A stretch of 64,000 bases of DNA, taken from NCBI GenBank assembly GCA_028023455.1, contig JAQFVV010006274.1, positions 2,110,001 to 2,174,000 of the forward strand, read 5' to 3'. Under the pieces are notes generated by a model that saw only the letters and a program-made list of their open reading frames with translations, had not been told where the DNA came from and did no database searches. Shown piece by piece: positions 23,977 through 35,899 of the stretch. How positions within the stretch are numbered: the stretch's first letter is position 1; every line of letters begins with the position of its first letter. The stretch is from Epiperipatus broadwayi. Lineage: Eukaryota > Onychophora > Udeonychophora > Euonychophora > Peripatidae. The position numbers were made by a program, and so were the translations under genes.

Positions 23977-25174
23977 ACCTGGGTATCGTTTTACGCAATA
24001 GATAGGTTCCTCAGAAAACACGCACAAACGAAATCACGCAAAAATAGACGTAACTTACATTGAAAAAGGAGGTGTGTGGTCTGTGATTTTTTAAAATTCG
24101 CATAAAAGCAAAGCACCAATGTAAAATTACTTTAAAATTCGCGCGCAAAAAAAATAAGGAAATAAAATATGATTAATAAAAAATTTCAAATTTGAAAAAA
24201 ATTGATACAAGACAAACTTTTTTTACTATAATATTTACTTTTATTCAAAATAATATATTTTTATGCATAATTTACAGTACAGTAATTTACATTTTTTTTA
24301 TACACGTTTTAATTATTATCGCTATTTGCCCAAAAACACGTTCGTTTGCAAACTAGTAAAAAATCAGATTCTCATGTGATGTGATGTATTTGGCTTCTCC
24401 TTAAACAAAGTCAAGAATATCTCAGCAATTATTCTCACAAGAGGAAATACAACTAGCGCCAAGTTCACTCTCATGTTGTGTTAATGGTTTTCTGTTGACG
24501 ATGACGATGATTTTATTAATTGTTTATGAACTTAGACTTATGATAATAAAAAGACATTTATTCACCACTGCTGTGAAAAATTTAATTAAAACTAACAACT
24601 AAAAATTAAATTCTTATTTTTGTCTTTAATTTTCAATTCCGTTTAAAAATCAAATTTCATTTTACATCACATTAATTTCAAGTCGCCTGTAAGTAATTTT
24701 TAAATTGTTAATTACTATTAAAAATCAGATTTTAATTTTTAATTGTGCCCACTGCTATTACTGATCTTTTAAAAATAAACTTGTGGACACTAAATGATTA
24801 ATAATTGATTACATTCTTTTTTAAAAAGCAAAAACAGAATGTGATTCAAAATGCAAAATTAACACGCACAATGTTTGAACAAATTTACATTATAATCTTG
24901 TAAAATTTAATGTGTGTATACATAAAATGTGGAAATTTATGATTTTAATTTCATTATTGCATAAAATCTTACTATTATAAAGCACTGAAAATATTGAAAT
25001 TACTAAGATGAAAGTAGAATTTCAATAATGTGCTATTACTTTCAATATAATGTAAGTGCGCGAAATTTATTATTTAAAGTAATAGCACATTATTGGAGGT
25101 CGACTTCCGGTGAAACACGAATCGCGTAATTTCAAAATCGTGTTAAATAAATCCGCATAAAAAGAGACCCAGGT
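23977..25174. mobile_element. TA-flanked TIR element, copy 2 (longer, inverted)
   Basis: Same family as 6662-7494 in the opposite orientation. The ends are CACCTGGGTATCGTTTTACGC and the complement of CACCTGGGTCTCTTTTTATGC, with TA on both sides. It shares the outer 300-400 bp at each end, including the sub-terminal inverted repeat around AATGTGCTATTAC (about 25007-25110). It keeps about 400 extra internal bases (about 24330-24810) that copy 1 lacks, so copy 1 is probably an internal-deletion derivative. No transposase frame; both are non-autonomous. Confidence 0.85.
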
Positions 25175-25980
25175 GTACATGTTTTATTCATGTGTCACAA
25201 ACAATCATCAAGAATTACATTTCCTATTTCATAAAACAGCTAATAATTTGTTGCAATGATCATTATAAAACAATGGCCATTATTGATCTTTAAAAATATT
25301 ATTTGCAGTTTTATTAATTCCAATCAGTATTTAATTCATAAATAATGTTTATATAAAATATTCTTAAAATACAAATGGAATACTTACTAGATTCTGTAAT
25401 GGAAGCCAATTTACCGTAATTGAATCCTCTTCTTTTTTTTAACTTTAAAACATTATGGTCATGTTTTTAGAAATTAAAATAATTTATGCAAATTATTGTA
25501 ATATTTTTCAATAATATTATTGTTATTATTTTGTTTTTAAAATATGAATTTTTTTTTTACATATAACAGAACAAAAAGAAAAATCTTTTTAAGAAAAAAG
25601 TCTCTTGAAATTATTTTATTATTTTACTATTTTAATTAGTAAGAATATCATAAATTTAGATAATACTGAGCTTAAAAAGTACATTTTTTAAATTAATTTT
25701 TTAATGAGTATTGAATGAAGTTTTGAAAAATCAGTTATAATTAAAATGGCTTTTTTATTGCAAAAAATATATATATAAAAAAAAGAATCATTTAAACAAT
25801 CACTAAAATTTGAGAATATATTTTTGGAACTAATTCATTTTGCAAATTAAATTAAATTATGTCTAAGTGTTCTTAGCGCTTATAATTTAGTTGAATGAAT
25901 GTGTTTTGTTTTCCAAGTAATTGTTTTATACTCATTTGTGTTTTGAAAAAATTCACCCAAAAATTTATTTTTTAATATTT
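25175..25980. other. AT-rich spacer, possible intron
   Basis: No features apart from low complexity. If the exon at 26004 is real, this is the 3' part of its upstream intron. Confidence 0.4.
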
Positions 25981-26003
25981 TATAAACTTTTTTTTTTTTA
26001 TAG

Positions 26004-26145
26004 GCGAGGAAATCCTTTGCATCTGTGCCCAGAACGCTATAAGAAACTTCAGAAGCTATGGTTGAGTCATGGAATTCCTGAAGAAATCGCTCATAATATT
26101 GAAGGCAACTCCAATCTTTTAACTGTGCAGTGGCAAGATCTATAA
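26004..26145 (+). CDS. Putative terminal coding exon of an unidentified host gene
   Basis: A pyrimidine tract and acceptor (twelve T then ATAG, ending 26003) are followed by an open segment and a TAA stop at 26143-26145. The encoded C-terminus is about 46 residues, non-repetitive and protein-like: RGNPLHLCPERYKKLQKLW, then SHGIPEEIAHNIEGNSNLL, ending TVQWQDL. Codons are far more balanced than in flanking sequence, and the exon begins in codon phase 2. It looks like an amphipathic, charged tail of a cytosolic protein, but I do not recognise the family. No upstream exon could be paired with it by eye. The open frame extends to 25921 only by reading through the polypyrimidine tract. It could be a retained fragment of a dead gene. 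Confidence 0.6.
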
Positions 26146-26297
26146 CTAGTGATATAACTCCTGTAGTAAAAAAAATTGTACTACTTAGAATTGTCACAGT
26201 GATTATTATTTTAAGGATTTTTTTTTTAATATATAATTTGTTTCTGGTCCACAAATACTCATTTTAATAATATTAATATCACTGTCATTCTTATTCA

Positions 26298-26320
26298 ATT
26301 TTTATTTATTTATTTATTTA
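26298..26320 (+). promoter_or_regulatory. Tandem ATTTA (AU-rich) motif in possible 3' UTR
   Basis: Five overlapping TTTA/ATTTA repeats lie about 155 bp after the stop codon at 26145, before an AATAAA at 26454-26459. In an mRNA this would resemble an AU-rich instability element. In DNA this AT-rich it may be chance. Confidence 0.25.
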
Positions 26321-26453
26321 TTTCAATAGATTTTTAGAAAAACTGTTCTACGGTTATTTTTTGAAGAATTTAAGTTTTTACATCATTTACAAATAGAACT
26401 CAGAAAAAAATAATCTTTTTGCGTGTGTGTGATGATATGCAGAATGGTTTCAA

Positions 26454-26459
26454 AATAAA
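26454..26459 (+). terminator. Candidate polyadenylation signal
   Basis: AATAAA about 310 bp downstream of the putative terminal exon. The hexamer is common in this AT-rich window, so the assignment rests on position only. Confidence 0.25.
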
Positions 26460-28436
26460 TGTGGTCTCTTATCATTTTATATGCTGAAGACTTAATCATG
26501 TGATAATAGCTTAATCATGATGCTTATACACCATTAATACTCGTCTCAGAATTTTAATTTATAATATATATGATCTCTGAAAATGATAAGTTATAAAATT
26601 ATTAATTTTTTTTTCTAATTTCTTTTTTGTTGTTGTTGTTAGATGTGTTGCTTTGATTTTATGATTACTTTTAAACAATTAGTTGGATTATGTGTGTTAA
26701 AAATAAAACCTCCTGTTATTTTCTCTTAATTTTAATTCAACAGCATGCCCATATATTCAAATTGATTCGTATATGTTTTTATGTTTATGTAAGAATGTTT
26801 GTTACAATTTATAAAGTTTAATAGTGTTTTTTTTTTTTTTAGAAAATTGTATTAATTAAAATGTTTTCATGGAAATTTTATTTGGTATTTTCTTACAAAA
26901 TAAATATATATATATATATGTTTTATTAATTGAATTTTATTTAAATATGACAAAGAGTGTTACTTTTTTTTAAAAAAAAAAAGATTACTTTTGGGATTTA
27001 ATTTAAACATAATTCATTTTTGTAATAGATATGAAATTGTTGTAAATATTATTGAGTGAAACATAAAATAGAAAAAATGTATAATGTAAGAAAACATTTA
27101 AAAATGCAAATATTACTTTATTTTTTAATTCTTTTCTGTTGTTGTGTAATTTGATATAGCATTAATGCCTCTGGGAATATATTTTATTCTCTAAAATTAA
27201 TATCCCAAGCTTTTAAAAACTTTCAATAAAAAATATATAAAAAAGTTTTATTACTATACATATAAATTTATTTATTCACCTTTTTTTTCTTTGAAAATTA
27301 AATGCAGATTACATAAGTTTATATGTAACACAATATAAATGGTATTTGAACAATATGTTATTAGTTTTAATTTATTTTTGGTATTCCTATTCAATAATTT
27401 TTTATTATTATTATTATTATTACTGTAAATATATACAGACGGATCGAAATATGATAAAATATTTAATTATATTATTTTGGCCTACTTTAGAACTAAGTAT
27501 TCACTATACCAAACCGCTAAAATCACCTTTTTTTTTAATTTGATGTTTATCAGAATCACACACACTTTTATTTAAAAAGTGTTTTATCTGAAATTATAAC
27601 GCTTTAGATAACTAGACAATGATTTTATCTATTCTTACGTTTCTTTACAACAATATTAAATAGAAATCTTTTACTAAATAAAATTTTAATAATAAAAAAA
27701 TGCTGATATTCTCTTAACTATTTTTTATATAAAAAATGAGGGGAAAATTGTTAATATTAACCTATATAAATGTATAAATAGTTGTTTGCACAGCATTTAA
27801 TTGTGATTTTATTTTATTTTTTCATTTATTATATTATTGCTTATCTGTTAATATTGATATGATTGTATTTATATCTTCAAAATAATTAGTATTTAATCAG
27901 TTTACTGCTCTGTTTGATTGATTTTTAATTGCTTACTCTACTTTGTTTGTGTAAATAAACTTAATACATTCTAATTTCCGAAATTATGTGTCTTTTATAT
28001 CTCAGCCAATCATTTTTTTTTATATCTTTTTTTATATAAAATATATGTCTATATACTTATAGCTAAGAAAATGAGTGTGTGTATATATATCAATCTTACC
28101 CCAAATTCATAACTAATCCAAACTAGTCAAAGAAAATAAACTTTAAAACACAACCAATTGTTTCACTGCTACAAGCAGACTTCTCAAGTGTAAAGATTAA
28201 AGGTTGTTTTCTATTTCCTCATGCCATCCGTTTGATGGCGTTGATGATAATCAAAAACACATACATATTATGATTACGGGCCGGGCCTGTGATTCTATCT
28301 ATATAAATATCGGCTTTTTTAGTTGTTGTAATAGGAAATTAGAGGAACTAACAGTAAATAATATTACTATGTAAAAAAAAAAAAAATTTAGAAATTCACA
28401 TTAAATTTAAAAATTATATCCAAATAATTAATGTTT
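26460..28436. other. AT-rich spacer
   Basis: Low-complexity DNA with an ATT trinucleotide run near 27401-27420 and TA runs. The open frame at 27346-27543 is low-complexity and not called. Confidence 0.45.
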
Positions 28437-30110
28437 TTTGGACAGTAATTCTTAATCACAAAATGGGTTGTTTTTGTTTGTGTGTATCTGTCAAAAGTTA
28501 CAGGATTTTTTTAATTGAAAATAAGATGCAATTGTACTTTTTTTTTTTCAATTTACACAAAATTGCTACATTCACGCTAAATTTACAAATGATACCTGAC
28601 TAATTTGCTTTTTGTGTGTGTATTTTTGGACAGTAATTAATCAGAAAGTGGGGGTTTTTTGTTAGTGTGTACATATAAAAAGTATCATTCTTTAAATCAG
28701 TGGTCTTCAACCTTTTCACACCTGCGGAGTGGTAAAAATAAAGATAAGATTTCACGGCCCAGCAAAAATAAGAATAAGGTTTCACGGACCGGCAGAAGTC
28801 TATAGATAAATTTTCTTAAAGATGTAAACTGCTTATCTTTAGATGAGCATAATTGTTATAACTGATCAAAACAACAATGTTAAATATATAAAATGAAATT
28901 ATATATATATGGAGTTTGTATAATAAAAAACTTTTTTTTTTAATTTTGAATTTTTTTAGAAAATGAAAAATTTAATTCTACCCCCTCCCCCATATAAACA
29001 TCTGTGATAACTACAAAGAAAAACAAATTAATTTATGTATGATTGATTAGATTTTGTTTTCGTTCTGTTTTTTTTTTTTTTTAATTGGGTAAAAATGAGA
29101 TGAAAAAATAAATAAAAATTGTTTATATTAATTAAAAGTTTAAACTCTTATTATTTTGTTATTACAAACTTTCCTGCAACCCAGCACAGGTCCGCGGACC
29201 AAGGGTTGAAGATCACTGCTTTAAATACTACATTTCAAAATGATACCCGACTATGTTGCATTTATTTTTATTTTTTGGACAGCAATGAATCAGAAAGTGG
29301 ATTGTTTTTGTTAGTGTGTGGATATCAAAAGCCATAATATTATTTAAATACTACATTTAAAAATGATACCCGTGAATAAATTTTTTTTTTTTGTATTGAC
29401 ATTAATTAATCAGAAAGTGGGTTTTATTTTTTTTTTGTGTGTGTGTGTGTATATATATATATAAAGTTACGGTCTTTTTTTCAATCAAAAATAATATGCA
29501 ATTTTACATTATTCAATTTACCCACAACATTTAAAAAATTCACACTGCAATTTTAAAATGATACCCAACTAATTTGCTTTTTTTTGGGGGGGGGGGCGGA
29601 CAGTAATTAATCAGAAAGTGGGTTCTTTTTGTTAGTGTGTTTATCTAAAAAGGACCATCATTGAAAGACTCAATTTAAAAAGTGATACCCGATTAATTTG
29701 CTTTCGAAATGGGTTCTTTTTGTTAGTGTGTCTATATAAAAAAGTATCATTATTTAAATACTAAATGTAAAAATGATAGCTGACTAATTTGCATTTCTTT
29801 TGGACAGTAATTAATCAGAAATTGGTTGGTTTTTTGGGGAAATATTGTGTAGATATAAAAAGTACCGTAATTCAAATACTACATTTAAAAATCAAACCCT
29901 GACTAATTTGCTTTTTTTTTTTTTTTTTGGACAGTAATTAATCAGAAACTGGGTATTTTTTGTTAGTGTGTAGATATAAAAACTAATCTTATTTAAATAG
30001 TAAATGTAAAAAAAATAATATGTGACTAATTTTCTTTTTTGGACCAGTCATTACTAATAATCAGACACTGGGTTGTTTTTGTTTGTGCGTATATATATAT
30101 ATTTAAAAAG
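28437..30110 (+). repeat. Tandem satellite array, about 120-bp and 195-bp units
   Basis: Roughly nine units are marked by GGACAGTAATTAATCAGAAA and a following TTTTTGTTAGTGTGT, at about 28440, 28629, 29277, 29397, 29598, 29705 (truncated), 29803, 29930 and 30041. Short units are about 120 bp. Two long units (from 28440 and from 29397) carry the same extra segment of about 70 bp, containing AATATGCAATTTTAC-like sequence. Units also share AAAATGATACCCGACTAATTT. One unit is split by a hAT element at 28698-29218. Sequence drift suggests an old array. Confidence 0.9.
28698..29218. mobile_element. Non-autonomous hAT element inside the satellite
   Basis: Terminal repeats are CAGTGGTCTTCAACC at the left and GGGTTGAAGATCACTG at the right. 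A perfect 8-bp target duplication CTTTAAAT (28690-28697 and 29219-29226) is diagnostic for hAT. Removing the element restores a normal satellite unit. At 521 bp with no transposase frame, it depended on an autonomous relative. Confidence 0.92.
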
Positions 30111-30419
30111 TAACTTGCCACAGACAAATTCTCGCAAAAATGTTATTTTTCACATGATTCTCGAAATACTGCCATTCTGCACCCTTAAAAGCAATTTTTG
30201 AGGGTTACCCATTTGTAATGGAACCTTCAGGATATTGTTAATAAAGTTACAATGTAACAGTAGGTTATAGCACTTGGAAAAAAATACCTTTGTAATGAAA
30301 TTTTAAATAATTATGACAGGCTAAAATCCACACACTCTCACACCAAAGTATAGAGAAAATAGATATTCTAGCATTACAATAAAGTTAATAACACAACCAA
30401 CTACAGCAGCCAATAAAGG

Positions 30420-30620
30420 CATTTGTCTGTGCTTTTAGCATAGAAAAAAGCCAGACTGGCGGGGACTCTTTCTGTGTTTTATCATAGAAAGAAGCCTCTT
30501 AGGTTGGCTGAGGCCACCACGAGCACTTTCTGTGTTTTATTGTAGAAAGAAGCCTCTTAGGTTAGGTGTAAGCCACTGAAATGATATATTTCTAGGAATT
30601 GACCTAGAAATAGCACCATC
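30420..30620 (+). repeat. Small tandem array of hairpin-forming units
   Basis: Three related units, starting about 30425, 30469 and 30524, each contain a self-complementary TTTCTGTGTTTTATCATAGAAA-type hairpin, here described by its stem TTTCT/AGAAA. The last two are followed by GAAGCCTCTTAGGTT. A further hairpin TTTCTAGG...CCTAGAAA lies at about 30589-30609. Non-coding. Confidence 0.6.
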
Positions 30621-30780
30621 ATGCGGCTGACACCAGGGAATAGAAAACAACCGGATTAAATAATAACAAATTTTATTGAACATTATCCACAATTTCATTT
30701 ATATCCCACATGGCCTTAATATTAAAAGAACTTGTGAATAAGTTAACTGCTTCAGAATGATAAAATTTTAATAATAAAGA

Positions 30781-30846
30781 TTTTTTTTTTTCTCATATGT
30801 CATAGCATCTGCCGGGACGCGAACCCACACCCGTTTGCAACCAAAT
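30781..30846 (-). mobile_element. tRNA-derived SINE, 5'-truncated copy
   Basis: On the minus strand it reads a B-box-like GTGGGTTCGCGTCCCGG, then the family tail CAGATGCTATGACATATGAG and poly-A. The tRNA-like A-box half is missing. No convincing target duplication. Confidence 0.65.
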
Positions 30847-30885
30847 CTTTTTATTTATTAGTTTCAAAGAAGGCAACCTTAACCT

Positions 30886-30960
30886 TATCGAAACTAATAG
30901 TTGTGGCCTGTATTTTTTTCATGGATATATAAAGCAGAACTGCGATATTTATTTCTAATC
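30886..30960 (-). repeat. Inverted partial copy of the 31.1-31.8 kb repeat unit
   Basis: GAAACTAATAG and ATATATAAAGCAGAACTG at 30889-30946 are the reverse complement of 31130-31190, so the downstream tandem pair is preceded by an inverted fragment. The open frame 30901-31104 spans this fragment and has no recognised domain. Confidence 0.65.
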
Positions 30961-31084
30961 CTAATTTTATATAAAAATAGCAATTTGTTAGGAAATAGGA
31001 AAATTGCTTGGAAAAGGAGTATTACTTTAAATAATTTACTAACTAATATAAAAGAAATGTTTGATAGAAAAACTATTCCTGGAG

Positions 31085-31825
31085 TATTTGAGCTTAAAGG
31101 ATAAGGTACACAAAAGTAGGTTTAGAAATATCTCAGTTCTGCTTTATATATTCATGAAAAGGATAAGGGTCACACTATTAGTTTCAAATTGTTTTCTTTG
31201 AAACAAATGAAATAAAAGAAGACAAAGAATCTTTATTATTAAAAATTTATGATTTTTAAGCAATTAACTTATTTAAAAGTTCTTTTAATATTAAGGGTGT
31301 GGGGGATGTAAGTGGAATTGTAGATTATGTTTAGTAATTTAGATTGCGCTTTACGCAAAAAAGCCATATAACTTTTTAATAAGATTGAGACAAACTTCAC
31401 TTTTTTTGCGTAAAGCGCAATCTAAATTACTTACTAATAAAAGGTGAGGTAGAAAGCTAGTATTTTATTTCAATTATGTTTAGTATAAATTGTTACCTTT
31501 TAATCTTTTGCTCTTGAGAAATCCACTTGTAATAGTAAGGTACTTAAAAGTATGTTTAGAAATACCTCAGTTCTGCTTTATATATCCATGAAAAAGATAA
31601 GGGTCACACTATTAGTTTAAGATTGTTTTCTTTTAAACAAATGAAATAAAGGAAGACAAAGAATCTTTATTATTAAAAATTTGTGATTTTCAAGCAATTA
31701 ACTTATTTAAAAATTCTTTTAATATTAAGGGTGCGGGGACGTAAGTGGAATTGTAGATTATGTTTAGTATAAATTGTTATCTTTTAATCCTTTGCTCTTG
31801 AGAAATCCACTTGTAACAGTGAAAT
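31085..31825 (+). repeat. Direct tandem duplication with unequal units
   Basis: Unit 1 (about 31100-31535) and unit 2 (about 31540-31822) share segments such as CTCAGTTCTGCTTTATATA, AAGGGTCACACTATTAGTTT and TTGCTCTTGAGAAATCCACT. Unit 1 is longer because it holds a 100-bp MITE (31333-31432) and an adjoining segment of about 60 bp that is partly repeated. Confidence 0.85.
31333..31432. mobile_element. Compact 100-bp MITE
   Basis: Near-perfect terminal inverted repeats of about 28 bp, starting AGTAATTTAGATTGCGCTTT. The loop of about 40 bp is AT-rich. It is present in unit 1 but absent at the equivalent place in unit 2 of the surrounding duplication, so it inserted after the duplication or was lost from unit 2. 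Confidence 0.85.
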
Positions 31826-32389
31826 AATTGCTTGTGTTTTAGAATTTATTTTCTTTGGCTAGTTTGGTTGAGTTGTGAATTTGGGGTAAGGTTGATTATT
31901 TTATTGTTGCTTTGGGCTTTTAATGCATATATATATATATATATGCAGTCTTATCCCCTCATAAGATTACTTTTTGCAATTATTCACCATAGTAATCATT
32001 TATTTGTATTTTCTAATTCAATAAACAAGCAACTGTTCCTATTACTATATTTAAAAAATATTCACCATTTTTTAAATGGTGAATTATTTTGTAATAGTAC
32101 TGATGTAATAAAATGTAACATCATGAAAGCAATATTACTTTCTCATCAATGGAAAAAATCTAAGTTTTATGCATTATATTTTTTTTTGAAAAACTTTGTT
32201 CACATATAATGTACGCTCCAAAATAAAATGAAAAATTGTGTATATTAACTAAAATATAAATTACTTAATTTTTAATTAATAACATTGTAATATTTATCCA
32301 ATTTTTTATTTCATTATAAACATAAAGTAGCCTGGCCCCAAAAAATTGGTTACAATCACTGTAATTAAAAAAACTTTGATCATAAGTAT

Positions 32390-32890
32390 GTGCTCATATA
32401 GCCTATATTACATATATAGACACATGGTATATATTAAGCCTGTGTTTCAGTTATTACATTGTAGAGATGTCTGCCCATCCTTGCATATGTATTTAATGGA
32501 TTATGTCCTGTACATGTGGGGTTCAGATTGATCTTGGGTCAACATGGGTGTGACAAGAATCTCAGCCTCAGGGTGGCCTTCGAGCATTCCATCATCAGAT
32601 TTTCAATTGGATGGACGGTTGAAGAGTTGGAGTGTGTAGTAGATTGGAGCCAGTCCATTAAAGTATGAAGATTGTCTATCTTAATATATATCTGAGCACT
32701 TATAGTATATATGTGTGGGAGATGATAATCTGGACCAACTGATGATTGCTGGTTTAGCATGAAATACGTATATTGGTGATTATTTATCTTTTCAGCATAT
32801 ATGTGCTTGAGTATATCAGTGTTATTAGATAGAGTGGAGAGTGGTGGGTCATGTGAAAGTCTGTGCTCATATACTCTATATTAAAAATGA
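32390..32890 (+). mobile_element. Partial, diverged copy of palindromic family F1
   Basis: Segment 32650-32790 (including CATTAAAGTATGAAGATTG and GCTGGTTTAGCATGAAATAC) matches the reverse complement of the loop and inner arm at 721-855. Segment 32790-32885 matches the arm that carries the B box, but here the box has decayed to GTGCTCATATAC. Segment 32391-32455 matches 957-1017. The unmatched stretch 32456-32645 may be internal sequence lost from the first copy. The small minus-strand frame (32539-32760) is not supported as a gene. Confidence 0.7.
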
Positions 32891-34700
32891 ATTGAAAAAA
32901 ATATCCATCAGCTAAAATATTATTTATTTACCTAATTTTTTTTAATATGCTTGCTGTAGTTAAATTGATGATGTATCTAAGTGACGTTTGTTGCAAACAT
33001 AAACAATCTTGGCTATATTACATATATATGTTACAAGATTTTGTTCATTTAAATTATTAAAAAAACTATCATTAATTCAATAAACAATTACAGCAAAAAT
33101 AAATTAGCAAATATGTATTGTAGCACACACTTTTACCCCACTTAGTAAGGATAATTGGTCCCCGCAAAACTCACTGTAAAGCAAGAACATACAAAAAGCA
33201 AGGGATTATAATGATTTTCTGTGATAAAATTAGCTGGTTCATGCAGATAATAATTATGTCATAAATTGTTAATATTATATTAATCAATAATTTAACCTAT
33301 CATACATAATAGTTTAAAAAACTTAATGCATGATGTATGCATGTGAAAACTATATTATATTTGTTATGCAAATATGCACTTAAAATACGCATGTAGGCAA
33401 GATTATGCAACTTAAATCTATATATATAAAAAACCACATAACTTAAAGTTGCTCTTTTTTATCCATTCATTGGCATCCAGTTTTTGAGATCATCAATTGC
33501 TAAATCTTTTAATGATTTTGGGTTTTTAGAGTACAAGTGTTGATGGCTGAAGATCTCTATAGAAAAAATTTAAAATGAATAGTTGGCTTGCTCTTTGATT
33601 TTCTTTTGTACAACCTAAGATATTATTCATTTGTATTAGGACATTTTTAGATTTGATGTTCCAATTGAGGATGTATGTAACTGTAAATTCGACCCCCTCC
33701 CCCCACCATATAATTTGGAGGGGAAATGTTAACTTCATTTTGCAAATGCACAAAAAAAAATGGATGAAGAAAGAAAGTAGCTTGTAGTTGGTGGTTTTAT
33801 GTATTTTTTCGCAAAATTATTCATTCTTGCTGTTAAAAAAAAGCCCATACTAAAGTTTCAGTTTTTCTAAATTCACAATATTATATGTGAAATTATTTAG
33901 AAATGAAAAAAGCAATGTTTAATAATATATCACCATTATGACCATAAAAGATTATTCTTTATTAATAGCGTAAAAATAGCCAAATTATAGAAATGTAGGT
34001 TATAGAATCGTAATCACTCCGTTAATTTGAAAAAATAAAAATTCTAACATATTAAAAAAGAAAGAAAATGTATCTAAAGTATGCTGTGTTTACGTACTGT
34101 AATCAATATTTAAGTCTTAACACTATGTGATTATGCACATTTTAATAACCAGCACTTTGTATACAAATACGCTACATTGGGCCTTTTTTTTTTGATCATG
34201 GGATGTCACATTTTATTCAGTGTGGTAGTCATTTTCTTTGAGATGAGTTAGAAATTTTTTGAATAGGGCCTTACTTGTGAAGGCAAAGATACAAACTATT
34301 TAAATAAATATTAAAGATATGAACCTTTCTCAATTTGTATTGCATTTTCATCATATAAAATTTATTAACTGCATGAAATTATGTTCACATTTTTTTAATT
34401 TGATAGAAATTGATATTTCGTAAAGATTTTAATTCCAAATTGATGGATTGAATACTTTAGCTAATATTTATACTGAACGCAATTTAAATATTAATAGTAT
34501 ATGACCAAAATTTATTTTTAGTTTTGTCCTGCTTAAAATTTTTAATTTTTTTTCATTTCTATATTTTTATATATTAGCGATAATGTTTGCTAATTTCTGA
34601 AAGAAATTGTGAGTTGTTTTAAAATTGAATAAGTATATTATTTTTAATTTAGATTTAGTAATTTTTGATCATATAAAGATCATTCTTATTTGAGTAATCT
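32891..34700. other. AT-rich spacer
   Basis: No confident gene. A minus-strand open stretch of 75 codons at 33526-33753 has no recognised domain. Confidence 0.4.
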
Positions 34701-34702
34701 AT

Positions 34703-35760
34703 TGTAACAAAGTTGGGTTTTTGCTCACAGCTCTATAGCTACTTAAACATGCGAGGTCACACTATGACTCTTTATTGCAATAATTTGACACTTATCTAAA
34801 ATTCTATGTAATAGTTAATAATATTTCTCTAAAAGAAACACATCATATTCCTTGTCCAGCATATTTATGGATGTCAATTTCTGACTTCAAGCGCCAATCT
34901 TATTTACATAAGAGTTATGTTGGAAGAGATACTTAGAAAGCCTAGCCACTAGGTAGCTCACTTAGGGTGGCTAGTACTTAAACTATGAGAAACATATAGG
35001 GAACAGCAATAATCATGTATTTCAATTAATTTAACTAAATAATTAATACCCATACACATATTTCCTTCCTTAGCTAACTATGAAATTTGAGATAAACAAT
35101 ACAAATATTTTATTGAAATTTAATATAACAAATAAATAATTAAAAAAAAAATATTATTTTTGCAAAAATACAAGCATACACATACTCAGTACAGAGAAGC
35201 AAATCAAATAAAGAGAAAATAATGTCCAATCAATCCAGATGTAAAACAATTTTTATGGTAAAGAGAGCTGATCATTATATGATTACATAAAAGTCTTTTA
35301 AATATCAATAGAAAAGACGCATTAATGTGTAAGAAAATATATATATATATAGAATAAAGCATTCTTATTACCTGGAATTCCCCAGGGGAAGTAACTGATC
35401 CAGATCGGTAATGGTAATAATTTCATTCGACGCTATGTGTAATATGCTAGCAGCTTGCATATCTTCATGGTACCAGCATTACCCCAACCTGTTCATAGCT
35501 GGTGAATATATATGCTGATTCCAATAAGTTTCCAAAGTCTTCAATGTAGAAAATTAATAATACGAACTGACAGATGTAGACAATAGTTTTTTTACTTTCA
35601 AATTTCAGTAAAATTAAATCACAAACTAACTCTTGACCTTCCTCTTTTTATAGTCTGTTTTTTCTTTCATATTCTAGAAAGTTCCAATTTCCAAGAATTT
35701 CTGTTATTTTCATAATATTTAAGCACATGGTATCCATGGTCCCACTTCTCTTTAAAACAA
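34703..35760 (-). mobile_element. Possible solo LTR or other regulatory repeat (weak)
   Basis: Two less AT-rich blocks (34703-35010 and 35375-35660) lie between a TGTAACAAAG start and a minus-strand TATA-like CTATAAAAAGAGG near 35642-35654. Read on the minus strand, it would end ...TTTGTTACA, typical of LTRs. I found no matching second copy, no target duplication and no internal coding region. Confidence 0.2.
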
Positions 35761-35899
35761 AGGCAAAGCTTTTAGCTCCTTAGTCTTGATCAAAAATTCT
35801 GTTGAACACCGTTATTTTTTTAAAAAAAATAATGCCTTCATTAAAAAGCATTCATTAAATACAGAATAAGTCGGTTTTTATTTCAATCTTTTTATTATC

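Noticed and set aside
28437-30110. CRISPR array
   Set aside because: Repeat units are long, diverged and contiguous without unique spacers; this is a eukaryotic satellite.
33526-33753. 75-codon minus-strand frame possibly from a transposase
   Set aside because: No catalytic motif or family landmark could be identified.
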